Below are positions 23,531-31,333 of a stretch of 41,804 nt of DNA, piece by piece. The notes beneath the pieces were generated by a model, which was not told where the DNA came from, did no database searches, and was given only the letters and a program-made list of their open reading frames with translations. The DNA is from DASXRC01 sp036506495. Its GTDB lineage: Bacteria > Actinomycetota > Actinomycetes > Mycobacteriales > Micromonosporaceae. The position numbers and the translations under genes are program-made. The stretch covers positions 1 to 41,804 of the forward strand of contig DASXRQ010000090.1 in NCBI GenBank assembly GCA_036506495.1. Direction: 5' to 3'. Each line of letters begins with the position of its first letter. The stretch's first letter is position 1.

Positions 23531-23956
23531 GTGACACAGAACCAGTCGACGGAGAGCTTGGACGTGGGGTTCCGGGCCGGCGAACGTTACGACGTCACGG
23601 TGCGCGGGCACCGCGTCACCGTCGATCAGCCGGTCGATGCTGGCGGAGAAGACGTCGCCCCCACCCCGACCGAGCTCTTCGTCGCGTCGCTGGCCACCTG
23701 CGTGGCGTTCTACGCCGGCCGCTACCTGACCCGGCACGGCCGCTCCCGCGACGGCCTCGGCGTCTCGGTCAGCTACTGGATGGCCGGTGACCGGCCGGCC
23801 CGCGTGGCCGACATCCAGCTGACCGTCCGCGTACCGCAGGATCTGCCGGCGGAGCGGTGGGCGGGGCTGCACGCCGTGGTGTCGCACTGCACCGTCCACA
23901 ACAGCCTCGTCAACCCGCCGACGGTGCGGATCGACGTGGCGGGAGTCGGGAGATGA
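23531..23956 (+). CDS. OsmC/Ohr-family peroxiredoxin-like protein
   Basis: 141 residues with the OsmC fold: TPTELFVASLATCVAFYAG carrying Cys57 and VVSHCTVHNSL carrying Cys120, the two redox cysteines of the family. OsmC/Ohr proteins reduce organic hydroperoxides and, in some cases, act on persulfides. The GTG at 23531 is preceded by GGGGGAGG, 14 bp after the DsrE-like stop. As last gene of the sulfur operon it may detoxify polysulfide/persulfide by-products; alternatively it is a general peroxide defence protein. Confidence 0.9.
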   Translation: MTQNQSTESLDVGFRAGERYDVTVRGHRVTVDQPVDAGGEDVAPTPTELFVASLATCVAFYAGRYLTRHGRSRDGLGVSVSYWMAGDRPARVADIQLTVRVPQDLPAERWAGLHAVVSHCTVHNSLVNPPTVRIDVAGVGR

Positions 23957-24358
23957 TCACCCCGACGAGCCGGTAGCGGCTGGTGCCGACCGCGTTCACG
24001 GTTGCCGCGCTGGACGGCCACCGGATTGCTAGGGCGTCCCATCCAGCCATTTCCATCGGGCGCCGCGTCCGCACGTGTGGGTGGCCTACGTGGTCGTGCT
24101 CGGCGTCACCGACCACGCGGCCGGCTACGCCGCTGCCCCGACCGGCCCTCCAGCGTGATGTTGACCCGTGCGCACTCCCCGTCGTGGTCCACGCAAGCCA
24201 GGCACGAATGCGGTTGCCCGCCGGGCATCAGCGTGGTGAGCACGCCAACGATCTGGGCTCGCGATTCGCGGCGGCCGGCCCGGATGGCCCCAGTTGCCCC
24301 GGACGCCAGGGGCATTGGGCCCTACCGGTCCGTGCCGGCCCGCGGGTTGATTCAGATT
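23957..24358. other. intergenic region between OsmC and the methyltransferase-like gene
   Basis: No intact gene. A minus-strand frame around 24130-24250 reads LMPGGQPHSCLACVDHDGEC, a Cys/His-rich piece without start signal or known family, possibly a relic. The right end carries the operator-like site at 24309-24322. Confidence 0.4.
24309..24322 (+). promoter_or_regulatory. DosR-like operator upstream of the ICMT-like gene
   Basis: GGGGCATTGGGCCC: right half complete, two mismatches in the left half. It ends 36 bp before ATG 24359, the same spacing as the devR site. Confidence 0.5.
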
Positions 24359-24847
24359 ATGAGCGAAGTACTGTCCGGCCGTTCGGCCAGAAACAGCCTG
24401 AAGGCACTCATCGGAGTCGGAGACAGGATCGGGCTGTTCACAGTGCCGTTCCTGATCGTCGGCCTGATCCTGAACGTCGCGTACCCTTCCGTGTTCGATG
24501 TAGGCGGTCCACCGACCGCGCTGCGCGTGGTCTCGGTCGCCGTGTTGGCGGCGGGTGTCGCGATCTGGGCGTGGTCGGTCACGCTGATAGTGACACGAGT
24601 GCCCAGAGCAGAACTGATCACGCGCGGACCGTACGCGGTGGTGAAGCATCCGCTCTATACCGCCGTGGCGCTGCTGGTGCTCCCCTGGCTGGGCTTCCTC
24701 CTCAACACGTGGCTGGGAGCTTTGGTCGGGGTCGTCATGTACGTCACGTCCCGGATGTTCGCACCCGCCGAGGAGGCGGCACTGTCGAAGACGTTTGGCG
24801 CCGCCTGGACGGAGTACTCCAAGGCGGTGAAAGTCCCCTGGCTGTGA
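24359..24847 (+). CDS. isoprenylcysteine carboxyl methyltransferase (ICMT)-like membrane protein
   Basis: 162 residues with four to five hydrophobic helices and the phospholipid/isoprenylcysteine methyltransferase signature LITRGPYAVVKHPLYTAVAL near 92-112, followed by the C-terminal EEAALSKTFGAAWTEYSKAV. These proteins bind S-adenosylmethionine through that C-terminal region; bacterial members modify lipids or are uncharacterised. ATG 24359 lacks a strong Shine-Dalgarno (TTCAGATT). It lies right after a DosR-like site and is convergent with the CorA gene. A second, frameshifted ICMT-like gene lies at 35553-36010. Confidence 0.83.
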   Translation: MSEVLSGRSARNSLKALIGVGDRIGLFTVPFLIVGLILNVAYPSVFDVGGPPTALRVVSVAVLAAGVAIWAWSVTLIVTRVPRAELITRGPYAVVKHPLYTAVALLVLPWLGFLLNTWLGALVGVVMYVTSRMFAPAEEAALSKTFGAAWTEYSKAVKVPWL

Positions 24848-24881
24848 GTGGGTTGTCGGGACACAGAGGCCCGCGGCGCCG

Positions 24882-26024
24882 CTACAGCCAGTCCCGCCGC
24901 CTAAAAATGACCCACAGGCCGGCACAGACGGCGGCCATCAGGACCAGCGCGAACGGGTAGCCGAGCGGCCACCGCAACTCCGGCATGTGGTGGAAGTTCA
25001 TGCCGTACACGGTGCCGATCAGCGTGGGCGCGAACAGGATGGCCGCCCAGGCGGAGATCCGCTTCACCTGCTCGTTCTGAGAGTTGCTGACGTCGGCCAT
25101 GCGAGCCAACTCGGCGTTCTGCGCCTGAGCCACCAGGGTGGAATTGACCGTGAGGATGTCGCTGAGCATCTGTCGGAAGCCGTCGACGCGTTCGGCGACG
25201 GCGGTCGCATGGTCGGCGACGTCGCGTACATATTGGCGTAGCTCTTCGTCCACTCCGTACTTGCCCGAGCCACGGTCGAGGTTGTCGAGCATGCCGCCCA
25301 GCGGCCGGGTCGAGCGTTGGAACTCGATCACCTCGCGGGACAGCTCGTAGATTCGACGGGACACGTTGGGGTCGCCGCCGAAGACCTCGGTCTCGATCTC
25401 ATCGATGTCGTTCTGGAGTCCGGCGACCACCGGGGCGTAGCCGTCGACGACACTGTCCATGATGGCGTACAGCACGGCCTGCGGCCCGCGGGCGAGCAGC
25501 TCGGGGTGGTCCTCGGCTCGCCGGCGTACCGCGGCCAGATCCGGGGCCTGGCCGTGCCGCACGGTGATCACGAAGTTGCTGCCGACGAACAGGTGGATCT
25601 CGCCGAACTCCACCTCCTCGACGTGGTCGAGGTAGCGGGCCGCGCGCAGCACCACGAAGAGAGTGTTGTCGTAGCGCTCGAGCTTGGGCCGCTGGTGGGC
25701 GACAATGGCGTCCTCCACAGCCAGCTCGTGCAATCCGAACGCCTCGGCGGCCGCCCACACCTGCGCGTCGGTCGGCCGGTACAGGCCGATCCACGCCATT
25801 GCACCCTCATGCTCGGTCAGCTGGCGGTGGGTGTCCGCCACGGTGGCCGGGCTGGCGACCCGCCGGCCCCGCCGGTAGACGGCGGCGTCAATCAGGCTCT
25901 CCTCCGCCGTTGGCCTCGCCGTCGTCGCCTTCGGGTCCAGCTCTACCTCGGGCGCGGATCCATGGGCCGGCACCGGCATGATCTTCCGCAGCCGGCGCAA
26001 CCCGGCCGGACGCCTTTCAACCAT
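24882..26024 (-). CDS. corA: CorA-family Mg2+/Co2+ channel
   Basis: Up to 380 residues: a large N-terminal cytoplasmic domain (LTEHEGAMAWIGLYRPTDAQ, LERYDNTLFVVLRAARY, FVGSNFVITVRHG), a long stalk helix (NSTLVAQAQNAELARMADVS), and two C-terminal transmembrane helices. The first of these ends in the signature YGMNF, with the periplasmic loop HHMPELRWPLGYP after it. This is the CorA pentamer subunit that passively imports Mg2+. ATG 26024 overlaps the end of a 27-residue upstream frame; ATG 25979, with GCGGAAG ahead, is a good alternative giving 365 residues. A DosR-like site lies at 26212-26225. Confidence 0.9.
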   Translation of the reverse strand: MVERRPAGLRRLRKIMPVPAHGSAPEVELDPKATTARPTAEESLIDAAVYRRGRRVASPATVADTHRQLTEHEGAMAWIGLYRPTDAQVWAAAEAFGLHELAVEDAIVAHQRPKLERYDNTLFVVLRAARYLDHVEEVEFGEIHLFVGSNFVITVRHGQAPDLAAVRRRAEDHPELLARGPQAVLYAIMDSVVDGYAPVVAGLQNDIDEIETEVFGGDPNVSRRIYELSREVIEFQRSTRPLGGMLDNLDRGSGKYGVDEELRQYVRDVADHATAVAERVDGFRQMLSDILTVNSTLVAQAQNAELARMADVSNSQNEQVKRISAWAAILFAPTLIGTVYGMNFHHMPELRWPLGYPFALVLMAAVCAGLWVIFRRRDWL

Positions 26025-26100
26025 GTCGTTCGCCGGCGCCGTCCACCACCCGACGAAGGGTCTCCAGCACGTCTGTGTCGTTGTTCATGGACTCGCTCAT
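26017..26100 (-). CDS. 27-residue upstream peptide overlapping corA
   Basis: ATG 26100 has an excellent ribosome-binding site (GGAGGGAGTTGACGAG) and encodes an acidic peptide beginning MSESMNNDTDVLETLRRVV; the stop lies 8 bp inside the corA frame. corA itself has no such site at 26024, so it may be translated by re-initiation after this peptide. It is either a leader peptide that modulates corA expression or the remains of a longer gene. No similarity to a known leader was recognised. Confidence 0.5.
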   Translation of the reverse strand: MSESMNNDTDVLETLRRVVDGAGERHG

Positions 26101-26408
26101 CTCGTCAACTCCCTCCGTGGTGACGGCGCCGGCTTCCGCCGTGACCCATCATCCTCGGCCATTCTGCGGCCCCGCGCCGCGACCACGGCATTGGCGAAGG
26201 CCGGCACGATCGGGACCTTCGGCCCTTTGCGGTTCTCTGCCGGTGCACGAGTCACGACCGCCGACGCAGCACAAGCCCCGCCAGCGCGGCGCAGACGGCC
26301 CGCGTCGGTCCCCCTACACCGGACGGCCTACGCACGAATCCACCCTTCCTCGAATCCACCTCCGCCAGGTGCCACCCGCCAGGCGACCGGTCGGGTCGGT
26401 CGATGCCG
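26101..26408. other. intergenic region upstream of corA
   Basis: Contains the operator-like site at 26212-26225. I see no gene in the remaining sequence on either strand. Confidence 0.5.
26212..26225 (+). promoter_or_regulatory. DosR-like operator upstream of the corA unit
   Basis: GGGACCTTCGGCCC, the sequence used here as consensus, a near-perfect inverted repeat. It lies 112 bp before the leader peptide's ATG (26100). Confidence 0.65.
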
Positions 26409-26888
26409 TCACGGGTCGTGCGCGTGATGGCCCGCCAATCCGGAGTAGAGGCGGAACCGGAGCAGCATGACCGCGATCATCACCGGGCAGGCGAGTTGGA
26501 GCTGCAGCCCGAGCAGGCTGCTCTCCGAGACGATGCCCACCCAGTACGCGACGATCAGCAGGACGCCAACAACCAACGTGGCGCCCGACATCTCCAGGGT
26601 GGGTCGCCAGTCCATCCCGCGGTAGCGCATCCAGACGGCCATGGGCACCGACAGGTTAATGGCGATCACCAGCGTCGACAGCGCAGGGAGTCGGTCCGCG
26701 AGGTCTGGATATCCGAGCAGCGCCACCCCGCCGAAGATCAGTAGGCTCAGCGCTATCGCACCGAGGCACATGACGGCGCACATCTCGGCCAGGTGCGCGA
26801 GAAAACGACCCGCTGGCCGCGCGACGCGTGCGACTGTGGTCCGAGCCGGCACCGGTTCGTGTCGGCTGTCGGCAGTTCGTAGCGACAT
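26409..26888 (-). CDS. four-helix membrane protein with His-rich C terminus
   Basis: 159 residues: an Arg-rich cytoplasmic N terminus of about 35 residues, helix 1 with HLAEMCAVMCLGAIALSLLIF, helix 2 ending in SVPMAVWMRYRGMDWRPTLE, two further helices, and a tail GLAGHHAHDP. The pattern (E..M..M near the first helix; M..WMRYRG..WRPT.EM) is that of a widespread actinobacterial membrane family sometimes mislabelled FliP. The conserved Met, Glu and His residues hint at metal binding, which is unproven. ATG 26888 is preceded by AAGGAGG. A DosR-like site occurs 150 bp upstream. Confidence 0.8.
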   Translation of the reverse strand: MSLRTADSRHEPVPARTTVARVARPAGRFLAHLAEMCAVMCLGAIALSLLIFGGVALLGYPDLADRLPALSTLVIAINLSVPMAVWMRYRGMDWRPTLEMSGATLVVGVLLIVAYWVGIVSESSLLGLQLQLACPVMIAVMLLRFRLYSGLAGHHAHDP

Positions 26889-27037
26889 GGCAACCTCCTT
26901 CGCTGCCATTCAGCCCGGGCGGGCCGCACCGCCGGCGAGGATCGCCGCGCGGTAGCTTGCACGCCGGGCAACAATCGTTAAGTGGCAACGTCACGCGAAA
27001 CCGACGGCCCGGGAACGGCTTCTCGACCCCGAGTTAG

Positions 27038-27051
27038 CTGACTAAGGTCCC
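27038..27051 (-). promoter_or_regulatory. DosR-like site upstream of the four-helix membrane protein
   Basis: Minus-strand reading GGGACCTTAGTCAG, close to the mycobacterial form GGGACTTTAGTCCC (three mismatches). 150 bp before ATG 26888. Confidence 0.5.
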
Positions 27052-27069
27052 GGGCTTGACTACCAGCTG

Positions 27070-28038
27070 TCACCCGCGGATGCCCGCGGTGCCCGTTGTC
27101 GATCCTTCGCGGCCGGGTCGGCCCTCCCGTGCCCGAGCGACCGATGTGACGAACGCTGCAATCCCGTCGCGCACCTGCGTGTCGTGTCCGAGAAACAGAT
27201 GTCCACCCCGCTCGATGGTCAGCAGCCGGCCCGCGGGAATGCAGGCCGCCGCACCGGCGGCGAACGGGTACGGGGCCAGTCGGTCGTCGACCGCGCTGAT
27301 GACCAGGGTGGGAACCGCGAGGTCTTCCAGGGGGAACCGGTCGGCGCGGACGTTGGAGACGAACCCGTCGAAGGTCGCACCCTCGCGACGGGGTTTCAGC
27401 GGGAAGAGCAGCTCGAGATACCCGGCGAGCGTTCGCGCCTCGGCCGGCGTCGGCCGGTACCCCTTCGGGGCGCCCATCATCCGTGCGTACGCCGACGGCA
27501 GGAGCCGCTTGAAGATCCAGAAGAGCAGATCCGAGCCGTACGCGACACGCAGCGCCGGTTCCAACCGCTTGTTCAATGTGACACCGCCGCCCAGACGCGC
27601 GCTCGCGAGGATCAACGCGATCACGCGAGAGGGATGCCGCGCGGCGAACTCCAGCACCGACGCACTCCCGGCGGAGTAGCCGATCACAACGGCGCGCTCC
27701 ACGCCGAGGTGGTCGAGCAGCAGCCTGTAGGCGTCGGCCTGGTCGGCCGGACTCGCGTCGCGCGGCAGGGTGGAGCCGAAGTAGCCGAAGCGGGCCGGGG
27801 CTATGACGCGGAATCCCGGGCCGGGTAGCGTCGACCAGTATCCATCCACGCCATCGACGTGGCAGCCGAGCACTCCGTGGCTGACCAGCAGCAGAGTGCC
27901 CGCGCCGCGGTCGGCGTACTCGATGATGCCGAACTGGGTGCGTAGCGTCATCGACGCTGCGGCGGTGATGCGGTCGCGGGCCCGTTTCATGTCGTCGTGA
28001 TAGCCGCGAAGCACGGTCCACCACACCTCCCTGGCCAC
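27070..28038 (-). CDS. alpha/beta-hydrolase-fold protein
   Basis: About 320 residues. The fold signature is complete: LLLVSHGVLGCH with the oxyanion-hole glycine, the nucleophile elbow VVIGYSAGSAS with the catalytic Ser, an acidic residue in LVISAVDDRLAPYP, and the catalytic His in IERGGHLFLG. A cap domain lies between (VTLNKRLEPALRVAYGSDLL...MMGAPKGYRP). The substrate is unknown; an esterase or lipase is plausible because the gene directly follows a wax ester synthase/DGAT, the stop of which abuts its first codon. Start uncertain: GTG 28038 (adjacent to the upstream stop) or GTG 28014 with GGGAGG 11 bp ahead. Confidence 0.85.
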   Translation of the reverse strand: MAREVWWTVLRGYHDDMKRARDRITAAASMTLRTQFGIIEYADRGAGTLLLVSHGVLGCHVDGVDGYWSTLPGPGFRVIAPARFGYFGSTLPRDASPADQADAYRLLLDHLGVERAVVIGYSAGSASVLEFAARHPSRVIALILASARLGGGVTLNKRLEPALRVAYGSDLLFWIFKRLLPSAYARMMGAPKGYRPTPAEARTLAGYLELLFPLKPRREGATFDGFVSNVRADRFPLEDLAVPTLVISAVDDRLAPYPFAAGAAACIPAGRLLTIERGGHLFLGHDTQVRDGIAAFVTSVARAREGRPGREGSTTGTAGIRG

Positions 28039-29406
28039 CTACGAAGGCACGAGTTCGGCGGCGGCCATTGACCGCAGCGCGTCCCGGACGCCCTCGGCAA
28101 AGATCTCGACGTCGGGGCAGGCGTCGCGATCGGCAACTGCGGTGATATTGAACTGGCCGGCGTACGACAACGCACCGACGCCGAGAGTCAGGTTCCCGGT
28201 CAGCGGGACCATCGGGAACAGCTCGAGCAGCCGCGCCCCGGCGAGGTAGAGAGGCACGGGTGGTCCGGGCACGTTGGCGACGTACACGTTGGCCCACCGC
28301 TGGCGCGCCATCAGCCGGAGAAAGACCCGCTGGGCCACCCTGTTGCGCAGCAGCGTCCCGGCCGGAGGTCGAGTCCTCTTCTTCCGTTCGGCGGTCTCCG
28401 CGGCGATAAGCCGGAGCCGCGCGATGGGATCGGGCACGCCGAGTGGCAGGGAGATCGCCATGACCCCGTCCTTGTTCCCGCGCGCCAGACCGGGCCGCTC
28501 GCGATGCAGGGAGACCGGCGCGTAGGCGCGCAGCACCACATCGTCGACGCGTTCTCCTCGGCCGCGCAGCAGGTCGCGCAGTCCGCCCGCGATCGCCGCC
28601 ACGAGCGCGTCGTTCACTGTGGCGCCGTACCTGTGGGCGACCTGCTTGACCTGGTCGATGGAGCCGCGAATGACGGCGAACTGCCGTCCCGGACCGATCG
28701 GACGGTTGAGGCTGGTACGGGGTGCCCTCTCGGTGGCGAGGGTCTCGTGCACCGCCGGCCACCCGGCCCGCACACCGCGCACGGTGCGCACCGGCCGAAG
28801 CAACACCGACGCCGCCCGGACCAACTCCCGGGCACGCCGACGCACGTTGTCGGCGAACAGCTCGCGGATCGACGGGACCGGTGCTGGCGCAAACGGCGAC
28901 CCGGGCGCGGTATGCGGATTGGGAGCGGCGTCAAGGAGTGCGCCCAGCGTGGCGACCCCGGCGGCGCCGTCGGCGATGGCATGGTGCACCTTCATGTAGA
29001 AGCCCACCCGTCCGTCCGGCAGCCCGGCCAGGAACCACATCTGCCACAGGGGCTGGGACCGATCCAGCGGGCGCCTCCGCAGCCCTTCGATGGTCAGCAG
29101 TAGTTGCGCCTCATCCCCGGGAGCCGGAACCTCCGTCACCCGGACGTGGTCGGCGATGTCGAAGTCTGGGGCGTCGGCCCAAAACGGCCCGCCAAGCCCG
29201 CGACACGGCCGGTGCAGGCGCTGCCGGAACCGCGGAACCAGGTGTAGGCGGGCCTCAATCGCACGCCGGACGGCCTCGACTCGCAACCGACCATCCGAGT
29301 CAAGCAGGTCCCCTGGGTCCAGGATCGCGAAGGCGCCGATGTCTTGCGGCCAGCCCACGTCGTCCGGCCAGAGCATGATCAGATCTTGCGCGGTCAACCG
29401 TTCCAT
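28039..29406 (-). CDS. wax ester synthase / diacylglycerol acyltransferase (WS/DGAT)
   Basis: 455 residues, the normal length for the family. It opens with MERLTAQDLIMLWPDDVGWP. The catalytic HHxxxDG motif is intact as KVHHAIADGAAG near 130-140, and the C-terminal domain contains NVYVANVPGPPVPLYLAGAR and GALSYAGQFNITAVADRDAC. These enzymes esterify fatty acyl-CoA to diacylglycerol or long-chain alcohol, forming storage lipid; mycobacterial homologues (Tgs1) belong to the DosR regulon. ATG 29406 follows GGGGGTGG. A DosR-like operator at 29485-29498 lies 78 bp upstream and is shared with the divergent CoA-binding protein. It forms an operon with the hydrolase. Confidence 0.94.
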   Translation of the reverse strand: MERLTAQDLIMLWPDDVGWPQDIGAFAILDPGDLLDSDGRLRVEAVRRAIEARLHLVPRFRQRLHRPCRGLGGPFWADAPDFDIADHVRVTEVPAPGDEAQLLLTIEGLRRRPLDRSQPLWQMWFLAGLPDGRVGFYMKVHHAIADGAAGVATLGALLDAAPNPHTAPGSPFAPAPVPSIRELFADNVRRRARELVRAASVLLRPVRTVRGVRAGWPAVHETLATERAPRTSLNRPIGPGRQFAVIRGSIDQVKQVAHRYGATVNDALVAAIAGGLRDLLRGRGERVDDVVLRAYAPVSLHRERPGLARGNKDGVMAISLPLGVPDPIARLRLIAAETAERKKRTRPPAGTLLRNRVAQRVFLRLMARQRWANVYVANVPGPPVPLYLAGARLLELFPMVPLTGNLTLGVGALSYAGQFNITAVADRDACPDVEIFAEGVRDALRSMAAAELVPS

Positions 29407-29484
29407 GGGGCACCACCCCCGAGTCATCCTGCAAGGGTTATCCGCGGTGGACGGCGAAGTCCAGGGGCGGTCGACCCGACGGAC

Positions 29485-29498
29485 GGGACCTAAGGCCC
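29485..29498. promoter_or_regulatory. DosR-like operator between WS/DGAT and the CoA-binding protein
   Basis: GGGACCTAAGGCCC, a near-perfect palindrome midway between divergent starts (78 bp from 29406, 65 bp from 29564). A possible half site GGGACAAGCCC follows directly at 29500. Confidence 0.7.
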
Positions 29499-29563
29499 TG
29501 GGACAAGCCCGACCCCCGGACGAACCATGGGGTCAAGATGTCCGGGCATCGAGAGGAGGACCG

Positions 29564-30040
29564 ATGCAAACGATCAAGGACGCGGCGACGCAGTTCCTGG
29601 CCCAACGACGGATCGCGGTGACGGGGGTGTCGCGGAAACCGCAGGGCCACGGTAGCAACATCGTCTACCAGCGGTTGCGCGATCGTGGCTATGAGGTCTT
29701 CGCCGTCAACCCGAACGCCGACCAGGTTGAAGGCGACGCGTGCTACCCCGACCTGAAGTCGATTCCGGATGGCGTCGACGCGGTCGTGATCGGTACCCGA
29801 CCGGATGCCGCTATGCAGACGATGCGGGATTGCGTCGACCTGGGTATCACACAGGTTTGGATGCACCGATCGTTCGGGTCCGGCAGCGTCTCCGCGGCCG
29901 CCGCAGAATACGGCCGCCAGCACGGCATCACCGTGATCGACGGTGGCTGCCCGTTGATGTTCGAGCCAACCGCCGATGCGGGCCACAAGGCGATGCGTTT
30001 CGTGTTCACGTTGGCCGGCAACGTCCCCAAGCGCGTCTGA
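29564..30040 (+). CDS. CoA-binding-domain (YccU-like) protein
   Basis: 158 residues forming one Rossmann-like CoA_binding_2 domain: RRIAVTGVSRKPQGHGSNIV near 15-34 contains the nucleotide loop, GYEVFAVNPNADQVEGDACY follows, and GITQVWMHRSFGSGSVS and VIDGGCPLMFEP are later signatures. Such proteins bind CoA or acyl-CoA; physiological roles are poorly known. ATG 29564 has GAGAGGAGG. It diverges from WS/DGAT across a shared operator, so acyl-CoA sensing or handling in lipid storage is a reasonable guess. Confidence 0.9.
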   Translation: MQTIKDAATQFLAQRRIAVTGVSRKPQGHGSNIVYQRLRDRGYEVFAVNPNADQVEGDACYPDLKSIPDGVDAVVIGTRPDAAMQTMRDCVDLGITQVWMHRSFGSGSVSAAAAEYGRQHGITVIDGGCPLMFEPTADAGHKAMRFVFTLAGNVPKRV

Positions 30041-30092
30041 TCGCTGCGGCCACATGCACGCGCGGTCTCCCGCGAATTCCACCTCCGCTCGG

Positions 30093-30677
30093 TTAGCGAA
30101 CGAAGATCATCAGGACGCCCTGATAGATGGCGAAGCCCGCCCATCCAACGGCGATCGCGCGCACGATGCGGACCCGGTGCACCGTGGTCACCACGATCGG
30201 GAACGCCGTCAGAAACGCCATGGCGTACAGCGCGAGGTAGGTCCACACGAGTGCGAGGGTGAGGCTGGGGTGGGTGATGTCGTTCAGCCACGCGGCAGCG
30301 TCGAGGATCCCGGCATTGAGCAGGACTCCGATGACTAGGTCGGGGATGAGTGTGAACAGCGTGCACAGCGCGACCGCCGGGCCAACCAAGGCGAGAGTCT
30401 CATCGAAGCTGCCCACCCCGCCGACCGCCCGCGCGAGCAAGTACATGCATGACGTGGCGAGCAGGCCGCTGGCGAAGATGACGGGGGCGATGAACACGGC
30501 CTCCCACCAGAAGTAGTCGGCCGCCGGGATATTCAGCCATGGCGGTAGATCCCCGGGCTGATCGCCACCAGCCGCGAGTATCACAACGACCGCCGCGTAG
30601 GCGATGGCGACCGAACTGAGCCAGACAACACCAGTGCGCAGGCAGGCCGGAGCGACGAGTCTGCGGTATGGGTTCAC
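30093..30677 (-). CDS. Yip1-like integral membrane protein
   Basis: 194 residues with about five transmembrane helices: TGVVWLSSVAIAYAAVVVIL, WEAVFIAPVIFASGLLATSC, VALCTLFTLIPDLVIGVLLN, LALVWTYLALYAMAFLTAF and a C-terminal helix near AIAVGWAGFAIYQGVLMIFV. The layout and FDETLALVGPA motif resemble the Yip1/YIPF domain family of bacterial membrane proteins. GTG 30677 follows TTAGGACC and begins 8 bp after the stop of the preceding gene at 30686-31186, so both are in one operon. No catalytic residues are visible; function unknown. Confidence 0.78.
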   Translation of the reverse strand: MNPYRRLVAPACLRTGVVWLSSVAIAYAAVVVILAAGGDQPGDLPPWLNIPAADYFWWEAVFIAPVIFASGLLATSCMYLLARAVGGVGSFDETLALVGPAVALCTLFTLIPDLVIGVLLNAGILDAAAWLNDITHPSLTLALVWTYLALYAMAFLTAFPIVVTTVHRVRIVRAIAVGWAGFAIYQGVLMIFVR

Positions 30678-30685
30678 GGTCGGTC

Positions 30686-31186
30686 CTAAGAGATCGGCAA
30701 CTGAGTCGGATCCGCCCGCAGGTAGGTGCGTACCGGCGTGAGCAACGGCAGCAGCACCAGCGCAACTCCGACACCGCCATAGACGACCTGCAGTACGGAC
30801 AGCTCGGGAAGGTAGGTCAGCTCCAGCGCGATCCAAGCGACGTGGCCCAATCCGATCAGGACGGTCGTCATCCAAGACCAGTGGTACCGGGTCAGGCGTT
30901 CGACGAAACCGGCCCAGCGCCACCGCGGCTTGCGCAGGACGCCGTACGCGGCGACCAGCGAACCTAGGCCGAACCCGACGCCTAGCACCAGCCCGGGAAC
31001 GAGCCAGCTGTCGATCAGTGGGATCCGGTCCAGCCAGTCGCCCGGTGGCGCCGCCCCGAGGTTGAAGACCAGCGCACCTCCTCCGGCCATGGCGGTGATG
31101 CCGAGGAACACGAGTACGCCGATGGTCGTGAGCACCGGTGCCGGACGATGACGGGTCGCCGCCGGCGGCGCGATCGTGACGGTCAT
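30686..31186 (-). CDS. four-helix membrane protein, unknown function
   Basis: 166 residues with helices near 23-45 (VLTTIGVLVFLGITAMAGGG), 66-88 (LVPGLVLGVGFGLGSLVAAY), 105-125 (WMTTVLIGLGHVAWIALELT) and 128-150. A conserved-looking loop RKPRWRWAGFVERLTRYHWSW sits between helices 2 and 3. I do not recognise a named family. ATG 31186 has GGAGG at proper spacing. First gene of an operon with the Yip1-like gene, and it diverges from the operon at 31334 across an operator-like site. Confidence 0.78.
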   Translation of the reverse strand: MTVTIAPPAATRHRPAPVLTTIGVLVFLGITAMAGGGALVFNLGAAPPGDWLDRIPLIDSWLVPGLVLGVGFGLGSLVAAYGVLRKPRWRWAGFVERLTRYHWSWMTTVLIGLGHVAWIALELTYLPELSVLQVVYGGVGVALVLLPLLTPVRTYLRADPTQLPIS

Positions 31187-31283
31187 GACAAGCCTCCATT
31201 CACACACCACACCGGCGACTGCCGTCCCATCAGCACACACCGCCGCAGGCACCATTGGGCAGGGCCCCTACACCCCCGGCCTC

Positions 31284-31297
31284 GGGACCTCTGGCCC
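31284..31297. promoter_or_regulatory. DosR-like operator between two membrane-protein operons
   Basis: GGGACCTCTGGCCC; both half sites match. It lies 97 bp from ATG 31186 on the minus strand and about 36 bp from the probable GTG 31334 on the plus strand. A second, poorer match overlaps 31256-31269. Confidence 0.65.
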
Positions 31298-31333
31298 TGC
31301 CGCGGACGCAGAGGCCAGCTCGACGATGTCCGT

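Noticed and set aside
27056..27828. Plus-strand frames opposite the alpha/beta hydrolase
   Set aside because: No conserved motifs; the minus strand shows a complete hydrolase fold.
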